Assembly (NCBI RefSeq): GCF_002937075.1
Contig: NZ_NHSJ01000134.1
Span: forward strand, 1-64,000
DNA: 64,000 nt
Direction of reading: 5' to 3'
Source: Rhodoblastus sphagnicola
GTDB lineage: Bacteria > Pseudomonadota > Alphaproteobacteria > Rhizobiales > Beijerinckiaceae
Shown here: positions 37,083-46,098 of the stretch, in pieces
Numbering within the stretch: the first letter of the stretch is position 1
Layout: each line of letters begins with the position of its first letter
Notes under the pieces: model-generated
The model's database searches: none
What the model saw: only the letters and a program-made list of their open reading frames with translations
Told to the model about the DNA's origin: nothing
Translations under genes and position numbers: made by a program

Positions 37083-38186
37083 ATGAGCCATATCGTTTTT
37101 CACTACCATGTCGCGGGCGATTCCAGCGACATCGCCGCCCGCTCGGAGTCGCTGCTGCTGGAACAGACGGTGGAGCTTTCGCGCGCTGCCGCCTCCGACG
37201 CATGGGTGCGCGAAAACATCGTCGGCGAGGTCCTCTCGATCAAACCGCGCGAGAGCGGAGGGTTTGCGGTGACAATCGCGCAGCCCCTCCGCACGACGGC
37301 TCTTGATCCCGCCCAATTTCTCAACGTCGCCTTCGGCAATTCGTCGTTGCAGCCCGATGTGAAGCTCGTCGGCGTCGAGCCGCCTGATGAATTCTTCAAG
37401 ACGTTTAGAGGACCGCGTTTCGGCGCGAACGCCTTGCGCGAAAAACTCGGCGCTTTTGGACGCGCCCTGACCGCCACCGCGCTGAAACCCATGGGCTTGC
37501 CGCCGGAAAAACTCGCGGCGCTCGCCTATTCTTTCGCTGTCGCAGGCATCGATGTCATCAAGGACGATCACGGCCTCGCCGACCACGATTTTTGCCCGTT
37601 CGCACAGCGCGTCGAACTTTGCCAGCGCGCGGTGGAAAAAGCCAACGCCGAGACCGGCGGCCGGACGATCTACGCGCCGAACCTGATCGGGTCGCCCGCC
37701 AGCATCCAAAGGCAATTCGCCTTCGCGCGCGAGGCCGGCGTCGGCGCCGTGTTGTTGGCGCCGATGCTGGTCGGCCCCGCTCTTTTGCACGAACTCGCCA
37801 GCGCGGCGGCGCTGCCGATCATCGCCCATCCCGCGTTTGGCGGGTCCGAATGGATCGCGCCCGAAGTCCTGTTCGGCGACATCTTCAAATGGTTCGGGGC
37901 GGATGCGTCGATCTATCCGCATCTGGGCGGGCGTTTCAGCTACAGCCGGGACACCTGCCTGTCCCTCGCGGCGCGGCTCAATTCTTCCGCGCACGGGCTC
38001 AAGCCTGCGTTTCCCGTTCCGGCCGGCGGCGTCAAGACGAGCCGGGTGCGCGAGGTGTTGTCATTCTATGGCGGCGACACCATGCTGCTGGTCGGCGGCA
38101 GCCTGCTGGAATCGGGCGAAGTGATTCAGCGAACAAAAGATTTCGTCGCCGAGGTCGCCAGCGTGTCGAAGGCGCTTGCGTCATGA
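37083..38186 (+). CDS. RuBisCO-like protein, 5-methylthioribulose-1-phosphate isomerase type
   Basis: Form IV RuBisCO-like protein of 367 residues. In R. rubrum the RLP isomerises 5-methylthioribulose-1-phosphate to 1-methylthioxylulose-5-phosphate. The active-site layout of the family is kept: Lys135 (TALKPMGLP), Lys160-Asp161-Asp162 (GIDVIKDDHG), then PNLIG, AHPAFGG and PAGGVKTSRV. RuBisCO Glu204 is replaced by His163, so CO2 fixation is not expected. The cupin follows with an ATGA overlap, the pairing expected for the MTA-isoprenoid shunt. A 2,3-diketo-methylthiopentyl enolase (MtnW) role is the alternative. Confidence 0.85.
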   Translation: MSHIVFHYHVAGDSSDIAARSESLLLEQTVELSRAAASDAWVRENIVGEVLSIKPRESGGFAVTIAQPLRTTALDPAQFLNVAFGNSSLQPDVKLVGVEPPDEFFKTFRGPRFGANALREKLGAFGRALTATALKPMGLPPEKLAALAYSFAVAGIDVIKDDHGLADHDFCPFAQRVELCQRAVEKANAETGGRTIYAPNLIGSPASIQRQFAFAREAGVGAVLLAPMLVGPALLHELASAAALPIIAHPAFGGSEWIAPEVLFGDIFKWFGADASIYPHLGGRFSYSRDTCLSLAARLNSSAHGLKPAFPVPAGGVKTSRVREVLSFYGGDTMLLVGGSLLESGEVIQRTKDFVAEVASVSKALAS

Positions 38187-38626
38187 CCGGGGTTGTTCGC
38201 CATACCGGGCTTTACGAGTGGGAGGGCGTGCGGCGGCTCGCCTACAAGGAAGAGGGAACCCATTTCAAGCAGGTGACGCGGCAGGTCCTCTCCGAGGCTT
38301 CGCCCGATCTCTTCGCCGAATTGCGGTATTTCGAGGTCGCGCCCGGCGGCCATTCGACGCTGGAGCGGCATGACCACGTCCATCTCGTGCTGATCGGGCG
38401 CGGCGGCGGCCATTGCCTGGTCGGCGATGTGGTGTCCGCCGTCACGGCGCTCGACGCCGTCATCATTCCCTCGCAGACCTGGCATCAGTTCCGCGCGACG
38501 GGGACGGAGCCGCTCGGCTTCTTCTGCGTCGTCGCGCGCGAGCGCGACCGGCCGCAACTGCCTGATGCCCAGGATATTGAGGCGCTGTCGGCCGATCCGG
38601 CGGTCAAGGCGTTCATTCGCGTCTGA
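38183..38626 (+). CDS. Cupin, methylthioxylulose-phosphate methanethiol-releasing enzyme
   Basis: 147-residue single cupin with metal-binding His residues in HSTLERHDHVHLVLIGRG and the second cupin motif IIPSQTWHQFRATG. In R. rubrum the cupin next to the RLP removes methanethiol from 1-methylthioxylulose-5-phosphate to give 1-deoxyxylulose-5-phosphate, an isoprenoid precursor. Its start overlaps the RLP stop (ATGA), so translation is probably coupled. The assignment depends on that neighbour; a general cupin without it would be unassignable. Confidence 0.8.
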   Translation: MTGVVRHTGLYEWEGVRRLAYKEEGTHFKQVTRQVLSEASPDLFAELRYFEVAPGGHSTLERHDHVHLVLIGRGGGHCLVGDVVSAVTALDAVIIPSQTWHQFRATGTEPLGFFCVVARERDRPQLPDAQDIEALSADPAVKAFIRV

Positions 38627-38680
38627 GCCGGGAATTTCATTACGGCGATTGCGCCGCGATCCTTTGCCGCAAATCTGAGG

Positions 38681-38788
38681 TGGCCCCGGAAATTCGGACA
38701 GGTTGATCAGCTATTCCCGATCTGAGAATGACGGGACAAAATGGGCAAGCTTTCACGCAAACGGCATACAGCCGAAGGGCCTGGGGAA
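38681..38788 (+). mobile_element. Possible left-end remnant of an IS3-like element
   Basis: TGGCCCCGGAAATTCGGACA resembles the terminal repeat style of IS3-group elements (TGnCCCC...TCGGACA). Sixty bases on, a short frame begins MGKLSRKRHTAE, like the start of an orfA transposase, then loses similarity. No transposase body or right end is visible. The 660-bp gap 38627-39291 otherwise holds only the yceI-derived segment and an AT-rich stretch (about 39130-39200). Confidence 0.45.
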
Positions 38789-38823
38789 GTGACGCAGACC
38801 GGCGCCGACACCGCCGACATCGC
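38789..38823. repeat. 35-bp exact copy of part of the yceI gene
   Basis: These 35 bases are identical to 47555-47589 inside the first yceI gene (codons for VTQTGADTADI) and are in the same reading phase of a short frame. The flanks differ completely. An exact 35-bp match between unrelated contexts 8.8 kb apart is not expected by chance. Confidence 0.9.
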
Positions 38824-39291
38824 TGGCGGGACAACGCCCGGCGAGGCGTATCATCAAATCACGCCGCCGCTGTCTCCAAGGCTCGCGCCCGAGACGGCGG
38901 CGGATGTCAAACTGGCGGCATAACCAATCGCGGGCATAGCTTATTTAGCCGCAGACCTGTCCAGCCAAGCGGGGCCGCCTCAGTTCCCGGTGGTCCGCAT
39001 CCGGCGGCTCCTCCAGAATCAGGCAGCAACCTTTGAATCACAAACGATGCAGCAGATTCAACTTCTTTTCGGACGGACACTCAAAGTCTAGCGGACTGAA
39101 CGGCCCTGAATCAGCCCCGCACACGCGCTAGGTGTAATTTTGATTTTGACTTTATTAACTCGTCTGCTAAAATTAAATATATATTAAATATTTGCCCTTC
39201 GCCGGGCCCGGATTCCCTTCAAAAGTCTGGTCGGTCGGGTTCGAAAGTGGGGCGGCCGCGTACTTCAGGATTCAATGATGCGGAGGGAAAC

Positions 39292-39969
39292 GTGATCGTC
39301 AGCACTTTCAGAGGGAGCTATCTGGATCCATTGCACCTGGGAACGCGACTTGCGAATAAAATCTTCAGAACGCTTAAATTTCGCGGCTATCCTTTCGCAT
39401 CAATAGGAAAAGACGTTTTCATACATAGGTCATGCGAGTTGGCGCCCGAAACGGCAAGGTACGTGAGCATAGGAAACAACGTAAAAATTGAAAAAGATGT
39501 TTGGTTAAACATTCCAGAGATTCCGCGCGATGGGGCGCCCGTGATTGTTTTGGCCGATGGGTGCAGGCTGAATCGCCGATGCATGATCTCGGCCAGAAAT
39601 CACGTGTATGTCGGGCGTGATGTCATGTTCGGCGCGTCGGTTTTATTGATGGATCACAACCATGCATATGAGAACGTTCACGTCCCCATAGCCTTCCAGG
39701 GCATGACGCGGGGCGGTTCGATACGGATTGAGGACGGATGCTGGATCGGGTTCGGAGCGGCTATTGTCGCAAGTGAAAGCGATATCGTGATCGGGCGCAA
39801 TTCCGTGATTGGCGCCAATGCCGTCATCAGCAAGAGCATACCTCCATTCTCGGTTTTCATAGGCAACCCTGGCCGGGTCGTGAAGCAATATGATGTGGTT
39901 AAAGAGCAGTGGGTGCTCGGCCATTCGGTAAATCGTCCAGATCAACAAAACGATCCGGAAAAACTGTAG
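39292..39969 (+). CDS. Hexapeptide-repeat acyltransferase
   Basis: Left-handed beta-helix transferase of the acetyltransferase group used for sugars of surface polysaccharides. The GTG at 39292 is decided by GGAGGG four bases upstream and gives 225 residues. Hexapeptide turns run from about 45 to 205 (YVSIGNNVKIEKDVWL, RIEDGCWIGFGAAIVAS, DIVIGRNSVIGANAVIS, GNPGRVVKQYD), with the catalytic-type His in LMDHNHAYENV. Composition is clearly more AT-rich than neighbours and there is an AT-rich leader, so recent transfer is likely. Confidence 0.85.
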   Translation: MIVSTFRGSYLDPLHLGTRLANKIFRTLKFRGYPFASIGKDVFIHRSCELAPETARYVSIGNNVKIEKDVWLNIPEIPRDGAPVIVLADGCRLNRRCMISARNHVYVGRDVMFGASVLLMDHNHAYENVHVPIAFQGMTRGGSIRIEDGCWIGFGAAIVASESDIVIGRNSVIGANAVISKSIPPFSVFIGNPGRVVKQYDVVKEQWVLGHSVNRPDQQNDPEKL

Positions 39970-40202
39970 CCAGAGCTGGCCCCGGTTGTCGGAACAGCTT
40001 CCCGCGAAAGACAGGTGGTTTTCTGCCGGGTTTCGTTCGTCGCGGGCGCCACGGCGGCGGAAAACTCAGGCCACCGCCAGACAGCACGTCGGTTCGAAGC
40101 AGGCTTCGTTCGGCGTGCGTCGGTCAAGGGACGAATGCCGGCGATATATACGTGATATCGGTCGCGCAGATCTGGTTCGGTTTTTGGGACATTAAGGCGA
40201 AA

Positions 40203-40276
40203 TGGAGCGGGTGAAGGGAATCGAACCCTCGTATTCAGCTTGGAAGGCTGCTGCTCTACCATTGAGCTACACCCGC
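40203..40276 (-). tRNA. tRNA-Gly (TCC anticodon)
   Basis: Folds as a complete 74-nt cloverleaf on the minus strand: acceptor GCGGGTG/CACCCGC, anticodon loop CTTCCAA with TCC, T-arm GGTTCGATTCC, and an encoded CCA end (40203-40205). A possible promoter (TTGCCA, 17 bp, TATCAG) lies about 80 bp upstream on the same strand. Confidence 0.97.
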
Positions 40277-40748
40277 AATATCAAGCGGTCAGAGGCATTT
40301 CAGAGACTAATTTGGCTCTCTTTTGTCTCCGGCGCATTCGATATCGTTCCATCCTGATACCTTGCGCGCGCTTGCATGGCAAGCACCTGCGGAGGCGCCA
40401 TTTTCAGCGCTTGGCATTTCGCGCAACAATTTTTCGAGCTGATTCGCCGCGGGATCGCCCGCAAAATGTTTGAAACGTCCACTTTTGATAATACGCTCGT
40501 TCTTCCCGCCGGCGGCGCGAAATTATTGGGAGTTCATGGAGACGGTTCCGCCGCGGCTGTGACGCAGGCGGTTTGCCCTACTGAATGGGGTGCGATCGTT
40601 CATGTGGTTTCGACCTGTCGGCTGCTTGATCGCGACCGGCGTCGCACCGCTCCTGGCGCGAGGCCGGAGTCATGATCACGAAGGACCGGCTCTCCCTTCT
40701 CGCTCTCGCAAGAAGGCCATGGTCCGACCCTGGCCGAAGAGTTGAGGA
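40277..40748. other. Gap between tRNA-Gly and ABC exporter
   Basis: 472 bp without a recognisable gene. A 99-codon rightward frame (from 40376) has no ribosome-binding site and no familiar motif. A candidate tRNA promoter on the minus strand near 40350-40380 is the only likely functional content. Confidence 0.4.
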
Positions 40749-42563
40749 TCAATCGCCCAAAAACCCGCCGCTCTGGCGCTTCCATAATTGCGCGTAAAGC
40801 CCGTCGCGCGCCAGCAGGTCGGCGTGGGCGCCGTCCTCCACGATCCGGCCCTTGTCCAGCACGACAAGGCGGTCGAGATGCGCGATGGTCGAGAGCCGGT
40901 GCGCGATGGCCAGTGTGGTGCGACCGCGCATCAGTTCCATCATCTCCTGCTGGATGGCCGCTTCGACCTCGCTGTCCAGCGCGCTGGTGGCCTCGTCCAG
41001 CACCAGGATCGGCGCGTCCTCCAGAATCACCCGCGCGATGGCGACGCGCTGGCGCTGCCCGCCCGAAAGCTTGACCCCGCGCTCGCCCACCTGCGCCGAA
41101 AACCCGCGCGCGCCGTTCTGATCCGACAGCGTCTCGATGAAAGCTTCGGCATGGGCGCGTCGCGCCGCCTCGCGCAGCTCATCGCGCGAGGCGTCGGGGC
41201 GGCCGTAGCCGATGTTCTCGGCGATGGTGCGGTGGAGCAGGCTGTTGTCCTGCGTCACCACGGCGATGTGGCGGCGCAGACTCCGTTGCGTCACGCCGGC
41301 GATATCCTGGCCGTCGATCAGGATTTCGCCGCCCTTGAGATCGTAGAAGCGCAGCAGCAGGTTGACCAGCGTGCTCTTGCCCGCGCCGCTGCGGCCGATC
41401 AGCCCGACTCTTTGTCCGGCGGGGATGACCAGATTCAGATGCTCGACCACCCGCGCGCCGCCGTAATCGAAGGCGATGTCGCGGAACTCCACCGCTCCGC
41501 CGCCCGGCTTCACCGTCAAATCCCTGGCGTCCGGGCGATCCACTACCGACCAGGGCCGGGCGATGGTCTCCATGCACTCCTCGACCCGCGCCAGCGTATC
41601 GAACACGGCGGTCGATTCATGGCGAATCCAGCCGGACATGTTGACCAGTTGCCAGACCATGGGGATCACCATCACCGCCACGCCGGAGGAAATGCGCCCC
41701 TCCTGCCAGTGCGCCAGCGCCAGCGCCGGCGTGGCGAGCAGCAGGGCGACATTCATCACCGTGTGGCAGGCGCCCATGCGCCAGATCACGTCCAGCGCCC
41801 GCCGATAACTCGCGCCATGCGCCTCCAGTTCGGCCAGATTGGCGGCCGTCTCCTCGGTCTCGCGGGCGAACAGTTTGACAATGCCGATGTTGGCGTAGAC
41901 GTCGTTGACATGGCCGACCAGCCGCGTGTGATCGCGATTATGCGCCAGTTGCAGTTTTCGCGCGCGCGGCAGGAAATAAAACAGGGAGCCGATGTAGAGC
42001 GTGAGCCAGACCACCACCGGCGCCGCCAGCCACAGGTCGAAATGGATCATGGTCCCGACGGTCGCGACGGAGAAGAAGCCGCAATACCACAGCGCGCTCA
42101 TCACGCTGCGCAGGGGGTCGCGCAATGCGCCGCCGCCCTCGATCACCTTGTTGGCGATGCGGCCGGCGAACTCATGGGCGAAATAGGCCATGGAATGGCC
42201 GAGCGTATAGCGGGCGAGCTGGTAGCGAATCAGGTTGTTGAAGCGCGGCGTGTAATAATGGTCGTAGATGAACCACATCGCGATCATGCAGCCGCCCCAG
42301 CCGACCAGGATCGGCGCGGCGACGCTCCACAGCCAGGGGTGGGACAGCACGTCGCGGGTCGCGGCGGAGGCGTTGATGTCGTTGATCAGCCAGCCGATCA
42401 TCACGGGAATGCTCGCCTGTCCGGCGGCGACGCAAGCCTCCAGCACCAGCAGGACAAGCAGCAAACCCTTGATCTGGCGCACGAAGTGCCAGACGAAGGG
42501 CCAGAGTTTCGCAGGCGGCGGTCCCTTGGGCGCGCCTTCGAGTTTGATCGGATCGAACGGCAT
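40749..42563 (-). CDS. ABC exporter, fused membrane and ATPase domains
   Basis: Half-transporter of 604 residues, MsbA/multidrug-exporter type, working as a homodimer. Six membrane helices (about 30-310) precede an ATPase with Walker A GRSGAGKST, Q-loop VVTQDNSLLH, signature KLSGGQRQR, Walker B ILVLDEATSALDS and switch HRLS. It stands alone, so the substrate (lipid, peptide or drug) cannot be stated. Confidence 0.92.
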   Translation of the reverse strand: MPFDPIKLEGAPKGPPPAKLWPFVWHFVRQIKGLLLVLLVLEACVAAGQASIPVMIGWLINDINASAATRDVLSHPWLWSVAAPILVGWGGCMIAMWFIYDHYYTPRFNNLIRYQLARYTLGHSMAYFAHEFAGRIANKVIEGGGALRDPLRSVMSALWYCGFFSVATVGTMIHFDLWLAAPVVVWLTLYIGSLFYFLPRARKLQLAHNRDHTRLVGHVNDVYANIGIVKLFARETEETAANLAELEAHGASYRRALDVIWRMGACHTVMNVALLLATPALALAHWQEGRISSGVAVMVIPMVWQLVNMSGWIRHESTAVFDTLARVEECMETIARPWSVVDRPDARDLTVKPGGGAVEFRDIAFDYGGARVVEHLNLVIPAGQRVGLIGRSGAGKSTLVNLLLRFYDLKGGEILIDGQDIAGVTQRSLRRHIAVVTQDNSLLHRTIAENIGYGRPDASRDELREAARRAHAEAFIETLSDQNGARGFSAQVGERGVKLSGGQRQRVAIARVILEDAPILVLDEATSALDSEVEAAIQQEMMELMRGRTTLAIAHRLSTIAHLDRLVVLDKGRIVEDGAHADLLARDGLYAQLWKRQSGGFLGD

Positions 42564-42790
42564 GGTTTTTTCAGAGGAGGGGAGGATAGCCCCTTTTAAG
42601 CAAGGCGGACAACGGAAGCGAATTTTTTATCGCGGGCGGCGGATTGACGCGTTCCCAGAGCCGCCACGCATTGGGTCTGGAGTTTGATGCAAGGCCCGTG
42701 GGAGGAATTCGGGAACGTGATCCGCGCCCCCCTGGGATTGCGCCCGCGCGGTTTCGCGCGATAATGGAGGCGAAATTGAATGGAATATCC

Positions 42791-42967
42791 ATGCCGGATC
42801 TCGATCTGACCATGCAGGCGCTGGCTCTGCTCGCGCTGGTGATGTATCTGCTGCCGCGCGTGATTGGGGGACGGGCGGGCGCTGTGCTGCCGCGCGTCGG
42901 CGCCGTGCTGCTGACGGCTGCGATCGTCATCGCGCTGATCCAGAGCTTCTTCTGGTTCTCCCGATGA
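42791..42967 (+). CDS. Small two-helix membrane protein
   Basis: 58-residue hydrophobic protein with two membrane segments (LALLALVMYLLPRVIGG and VLLTAAIVIALIQSFFWF). A start nine codons upstream (ATG 42764) is possible. It is 10 bp from the CoA-binding protein gene and probably co-transcribed with it. Family not recognised. Confidence 0.6.
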   Translation: MPDLDLTMQALALLALVMYLLPRVIGGRAGAVLPRVGAVLLTAAIVIALIQSFFWFSR

Positions 42968-42977
42968 GGGCGGGGCC

Positions 42978-43385
42978 ATGATCGACGAAATCGGCGCGCT
43001 TTTACGCGAGACCAAGACCATCGCCCTGGTTGGCGCCAGCGCGCGGCCGGAGCGGCCGAGCCATGACGTGATGGCTTTCTTGCAGCATCGCGGCTACCGC
43101 GTGATTCCCGTCAATCCCGGTCTGGCCGGGCAAATCCTGCTGGGCGAGCGCGTCCGCGCCAGCCTGAGCGAGCTGGACGGAGAAAGAATCGACATGGTCG
43201 ATGTGTTCCGCCGCCCGGAAGCGGTCGCGGTCATCGCCGAGGAGGCCATCGCGCTTGGCGCGCGCGCGCTCTGGCTGCAATTGGGCGTGATCGACGAGGC
43301 GGCGGCGGCGCGGGCGCGCGCGGCCGGGATGGTCGTGGTGATGGACCGCTGCCCGAAGATCGAATTGATGCGGCGCGACGTGTGA
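42978..43385 (+). CDS. CoA-binding domain protein (YccU-like)
   Basis: 135-residue Rossmann protein of the CoA_binding_2 family. Conserved segments are ALVGASARPERPSHDVM, GYRVIPVNPG, DMVDVFRRPEAV, ALWLQLGVIDE and VMDRCPKIE. The family binds CoA; cellular role is not established. It ends 5 bp from the convergent chemoreceptor gene. Confidence 0.9.
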   Translation: MIDEIGALLRETKTIALVGASARPERPSHDVMAFLQHRGYRVIPVNPGLAGQILLGERVRASLSELDGERIDMVDVFRRPEAVAVIAEEAIALGARALWLQLGVIDEAAAARARAAGMVVVMDRCPKIELMRRDV

Positions 43386-43389
43386 GCCG

Positions 43390-45093
43390 TTACGCCGCCC
43401 GGATCGATTGCAGGAACGCGTCGACCTCCGCGCGCATAAATCCGGCCTGGCGCGCCAGTTCGGCGGCGGAGGTGAGGATCTGGTTCGAGGCGCTGGAGGA
43501 CTCCCGCGTCGCCTGCAACACGCCGCCGATATTGTCGGCCACCTGCCGAGCGCCGGTCGAGGCTTCCTGCACATTGGCGGAGATTTCCCGCGTCGCCTCG
43601 CCCTGCTGGCTGACGGAGACGGCGATGGACTGGGCGATCGCCGAGGCCTTTTCGGTGGCGCGCACCACCGCCGAGAGGTTTTCGGCCGCGCGCGCGCTGG
43701 TGGCCTGGATGTCGGTGATCTGCGCCCCGATCTCGGCGGTGGAGCGCGCCGTCTGCTCGGCGAGGCCCTTCACCTCCTGCGCCACCACGGCGAAGCCGCG
43801 TCCGGCTTCTCCGGCGCGCGCGGCCTCGATGGTGGCGTTGAGCGCCAGCATGTTGGTTTGCCCGGCTATTTCGGAAATCAGGCTGACGATGCCGCCGATC
43901 TTGTCTGCTGCGGCGCTGAGTTCGCGCATCCGCACGTCCGTGCGTTCGGCCTGCTCGGCGGACTCCCGCGCGATGTCCTGGGATTGGCGCACCTGTTCGT
44001 CGATCTCCTTGACGGAATAGGACAATTGCTCGGTGGCCGAGGCGACCGAGCCGATATTGCCCGACGAGGCTTCCGAGGCCGCGACGACGGCGGCGGCCTG
44101 CGTCTCCGCTTCGGCGGCGGAAGCGCTCATGAGTCGGGCGGTGTTCTGGAATTCGTCGGCCGCGCGCGACACGCCGCCGACAATGCCGCTGATCGACGCC
44201 TCGAATTTTTGCGCGAGTTGCGCGGAAAGGGCGCGGCGTTGCGCCTCCTGATTGGCCTGCGATGCCGCCGCCTCCCGCTCCAGCTCCTTGCCGCGCAGCA
44301 GATTGGCTCTGAAAATCTGTAGAGTTCGCGCCAGCGCGCCGATTTCGTCGCCCCGCTCGGCGCCGCCCACTTCGACGCTGGCGTCGCCATCGGCGAGGCG
44401 TTCCAGCGCGCCGACCGCGCCGCGCAGGGGCGCGAGCAGACCAAACAGCAGGGCGGCGCCCACGGCCATGGACAAGGCCACGCTGACCGCCATGCCGGCG
44501 GCCACGATCTTCTTGCTGAAGCTTGCGATCTCCAGCTCGGCGGCGCCTTCCCGCGCCGCCGCCGCAATGTTGTAATCGAGATCCTTGGCGATGATCTTGA
44601 CCAGTTTGTCGCGCTCGGTGGCGTCGCCATTGTTGAAGGCGTTCATGGCGCCGGTCATGTTGCCGCTGCGGGCGATGTCCTGGGTGTCCAGCGCCGATTG
44701 GCGAAAGGCCGGCCAGGCCTTGATGAATTCGCCCATCAGCCTCTCGTCCTCGGTCCCCTGTTCGATCAGCGGCTTGTACGCTTCGAACGCCTTGTCCACC
44801 TTGGCGGCGGCCTCGGCCATGATGTCATCGACGTTTTCGGCCCCGAAATTGGCGGAGATGGCCAGCAGGCCATTGGCCTCGGCCAGGCGATAGGCGTTGA
44901 TCGAGCCGCGCAGCATGGACACGCGGTACACCGAGGGCAGTCGAATGTCGCGGGTGATGGCGGAGGTCGCCTCCATTTGCGATATCTGGATCAGCGACAC
45001 GACGCCGAGGGCGGCGACAACCGCCAGCAGGCCGGAAAAGGCGGCGATGATTTTGACGCGCGCGCTCATGTTGCGCCAGAATGTAAAGATCAA
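43390..45093 (-). CDS. Methyl-accepting chemotaxis protein
   Basis: 567-residue chemoreceptor. Membrane segments at about 13-33 and 193-217 flank a periplasmic four-helix-bundle sensor. A HAMP domain follows (about 215-270), then the signalling domain with the highly conserved hairpin tip [20 protein letters not shown] and [21 protein letters not shown] is spaced for the TTG start at 45093; ATG 45069 is the alternative. Ligand unknown; no che genes nearby. Confidence 0.93.
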   Translation of the reverse strand: MIFTFWRNMSARVKIIAAFSGLLAVVAALGVVSLIQISQMEATSAITRDIRLPSVYRVSMLRGSINAYRLAEANGLLAISANFGAENVDDIMAEAAAKVDKAFEAYKPLIEQGTEDERLMGEFIKAWPAFRQSALDTQDIARSGNMTGAMNAFNNGDATERDKLVKIIAKDLDYNIAAAAREGAAELEIASFSKKIVAAGMAVSVALSMAVGAALLFGLLAPLRGAVGALERLADGDASVEVGGAERGDEIGALARTLQIFRANLLRGKELEREAAASQANQEAQRRALSAQLAQKFEASISGIVGGVSRAADEFQNTARLMSASAAEAETQAAAVVAASEASSGNIGSVASATEQLSYSVKEIDEQVRQSQDIARESAEQAERTDVRMRELSAAADKIGGIVSLISEIAGQTNMLALNATIEAARAGEAGRGFAVVAQEVKGLAEQTARSTAEIGAQITDIQATSARAAENLSAVVRATEKASAIAQSIAVSVSQQGEATREISANVQEASTGARQVADNIGGVLQATRESSSASNQILTSAAELARQAGFMRAEVDAFLQSIRAA

Positions 45094-45194
45094 TTCCGCC
45101 TCCGAACCAGCCGATTTCCGAACGAACGGCGCAGCCTAGGCGGGGAAGGTTGCGCTGGCCTTGCGTGCTATTGTCCCGGCGCCGCGGCGCTGTT

Positions 45195-46019
45195 TCAAAC
45201 CGTCCGGGCCTGCGGCGTTTTTGGCGCGGCGGCGCGGGTGGCCAGGAATATGCCCGACAGCGCGACCAGATAGACCGCGAGCTGCATGCCCGAGGGCTGG
45301 TCGACATAGCCGAACAGCACGTGCAGCACGCGCCCGAAAATGCTGTCGTCGGGCAGCAGCCACGCCGTGTTCCAGACCGTGCGCGCCCAAACATTCACCA
45401 GGCCGGCCTGTTGCAGATAGACCACGCTCTGCGCGGCCATGCCGGCGGCCAGAAAGGTGATCAGCCCCGTGGTGACGCCGAACAGGGTTTTCGCGGGAAT
45501 CTTCACCAGCCCGTGGAACATCAACGCCGAAAGCGCCGCGCCCAGCGCCAGGCCGCCGGCGCCGCCCGCCAGCATGGAGACAACCGTCTCCTTGCCGGAG
45601 GCGGCGACGCCATAGAGGAACAGCACCACTTCCGAGCCCTCGCGCAGCACGGCCACGGCCACGACAATGGCCAGCGCGGTCAAATCCTTGGCCCCTTCCG
45701 CCACCTCAAGACCGACGCCGCGCAGGTCCGACGCCATTGCCCGACCGTGGCTGGCCATCCAGATGTTGTGCCAGGCCAGCATGCAGGCGGCGACGATCAG
45801 CACGGAGGCGTTGAACGCCTCCTGGCCCACGCCCTCCAGCGCGTTGGAAAGTTCGCCGGCGAAAACCGCCAGCAGGCAGGCGCCGAGCACGCCGGCGGCG
45901 ACTCCTCCGGCGACATAATAGCCCCGGCGCGGCACATCTCGGGTGACTGCCAGCACAATGCCGACGATGAGTCCGGCCTCGATGACTTCGCGAAAGACGA
46001 TGATGAGCGCGCCGAGCAT
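45195..46019 (-). CDS. FTR1-family high-affinity iron permease
   Basis: Seven-helix inner-membrane iron permease of 274 residues. The two REXXE-type iron motifs are IVFREVIEAGLIVG near the N-terminus and AVLREGSEVVLFLYG in the middle. ATG 46019 gives the conserved N-terminus MLGALIIVFREVIEAG and follows AGGA. The usual EfeO/EfeB or cupredoxin partners are absent. The LysR gene on the same strand begins further upstream. Confidence 0.9.
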   Translation of the reverse strand: MLGALIIVFREVIEAGLIVGIVLAVTRDVPRRGYYVAGGVAAGVLGACLLAVFAGELSNALEGVGQEAFNASVLIVAACMLAWHNIWMASHGRAMASDLRGVGLEVAEGAKDLTALAIVVAVAVLREGSEVVLFLYGVAASGKETVVSMLAGGAGGLALGAALSALMFHGLVKIPAKTLFGVTTGLITFLAAGMAAQSVVYLQQAGLVNVWARTVWNTAWLLPDDSIFGRVLHVLFGYVDQPSGMQLAVYLVALSGIFLATRAAAPKTPQARTV

Positions 46020-46098
46020 GTTCGATTCCTGTGACAACCGGCCAACCATGTCAGCGCTGTTGCGGCGCCGCAAACGAATGCGCGCAGTTTAGAATTTT

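Noticed and set aside
37083..38186. Genuine RuBisCO large subunit
   Set aside because: It is 367 residues instead of about 470, and the metal-binding Glu204 position is His163. The neighbours belong to sulfur salvage, not the Calvin cycle.
40376..40675. 99-codon rightward frame between tRNA-Gly and the ABC exporter
   Set aside because: No ribosome-binding site, no recognisable motif, and uneven composition.
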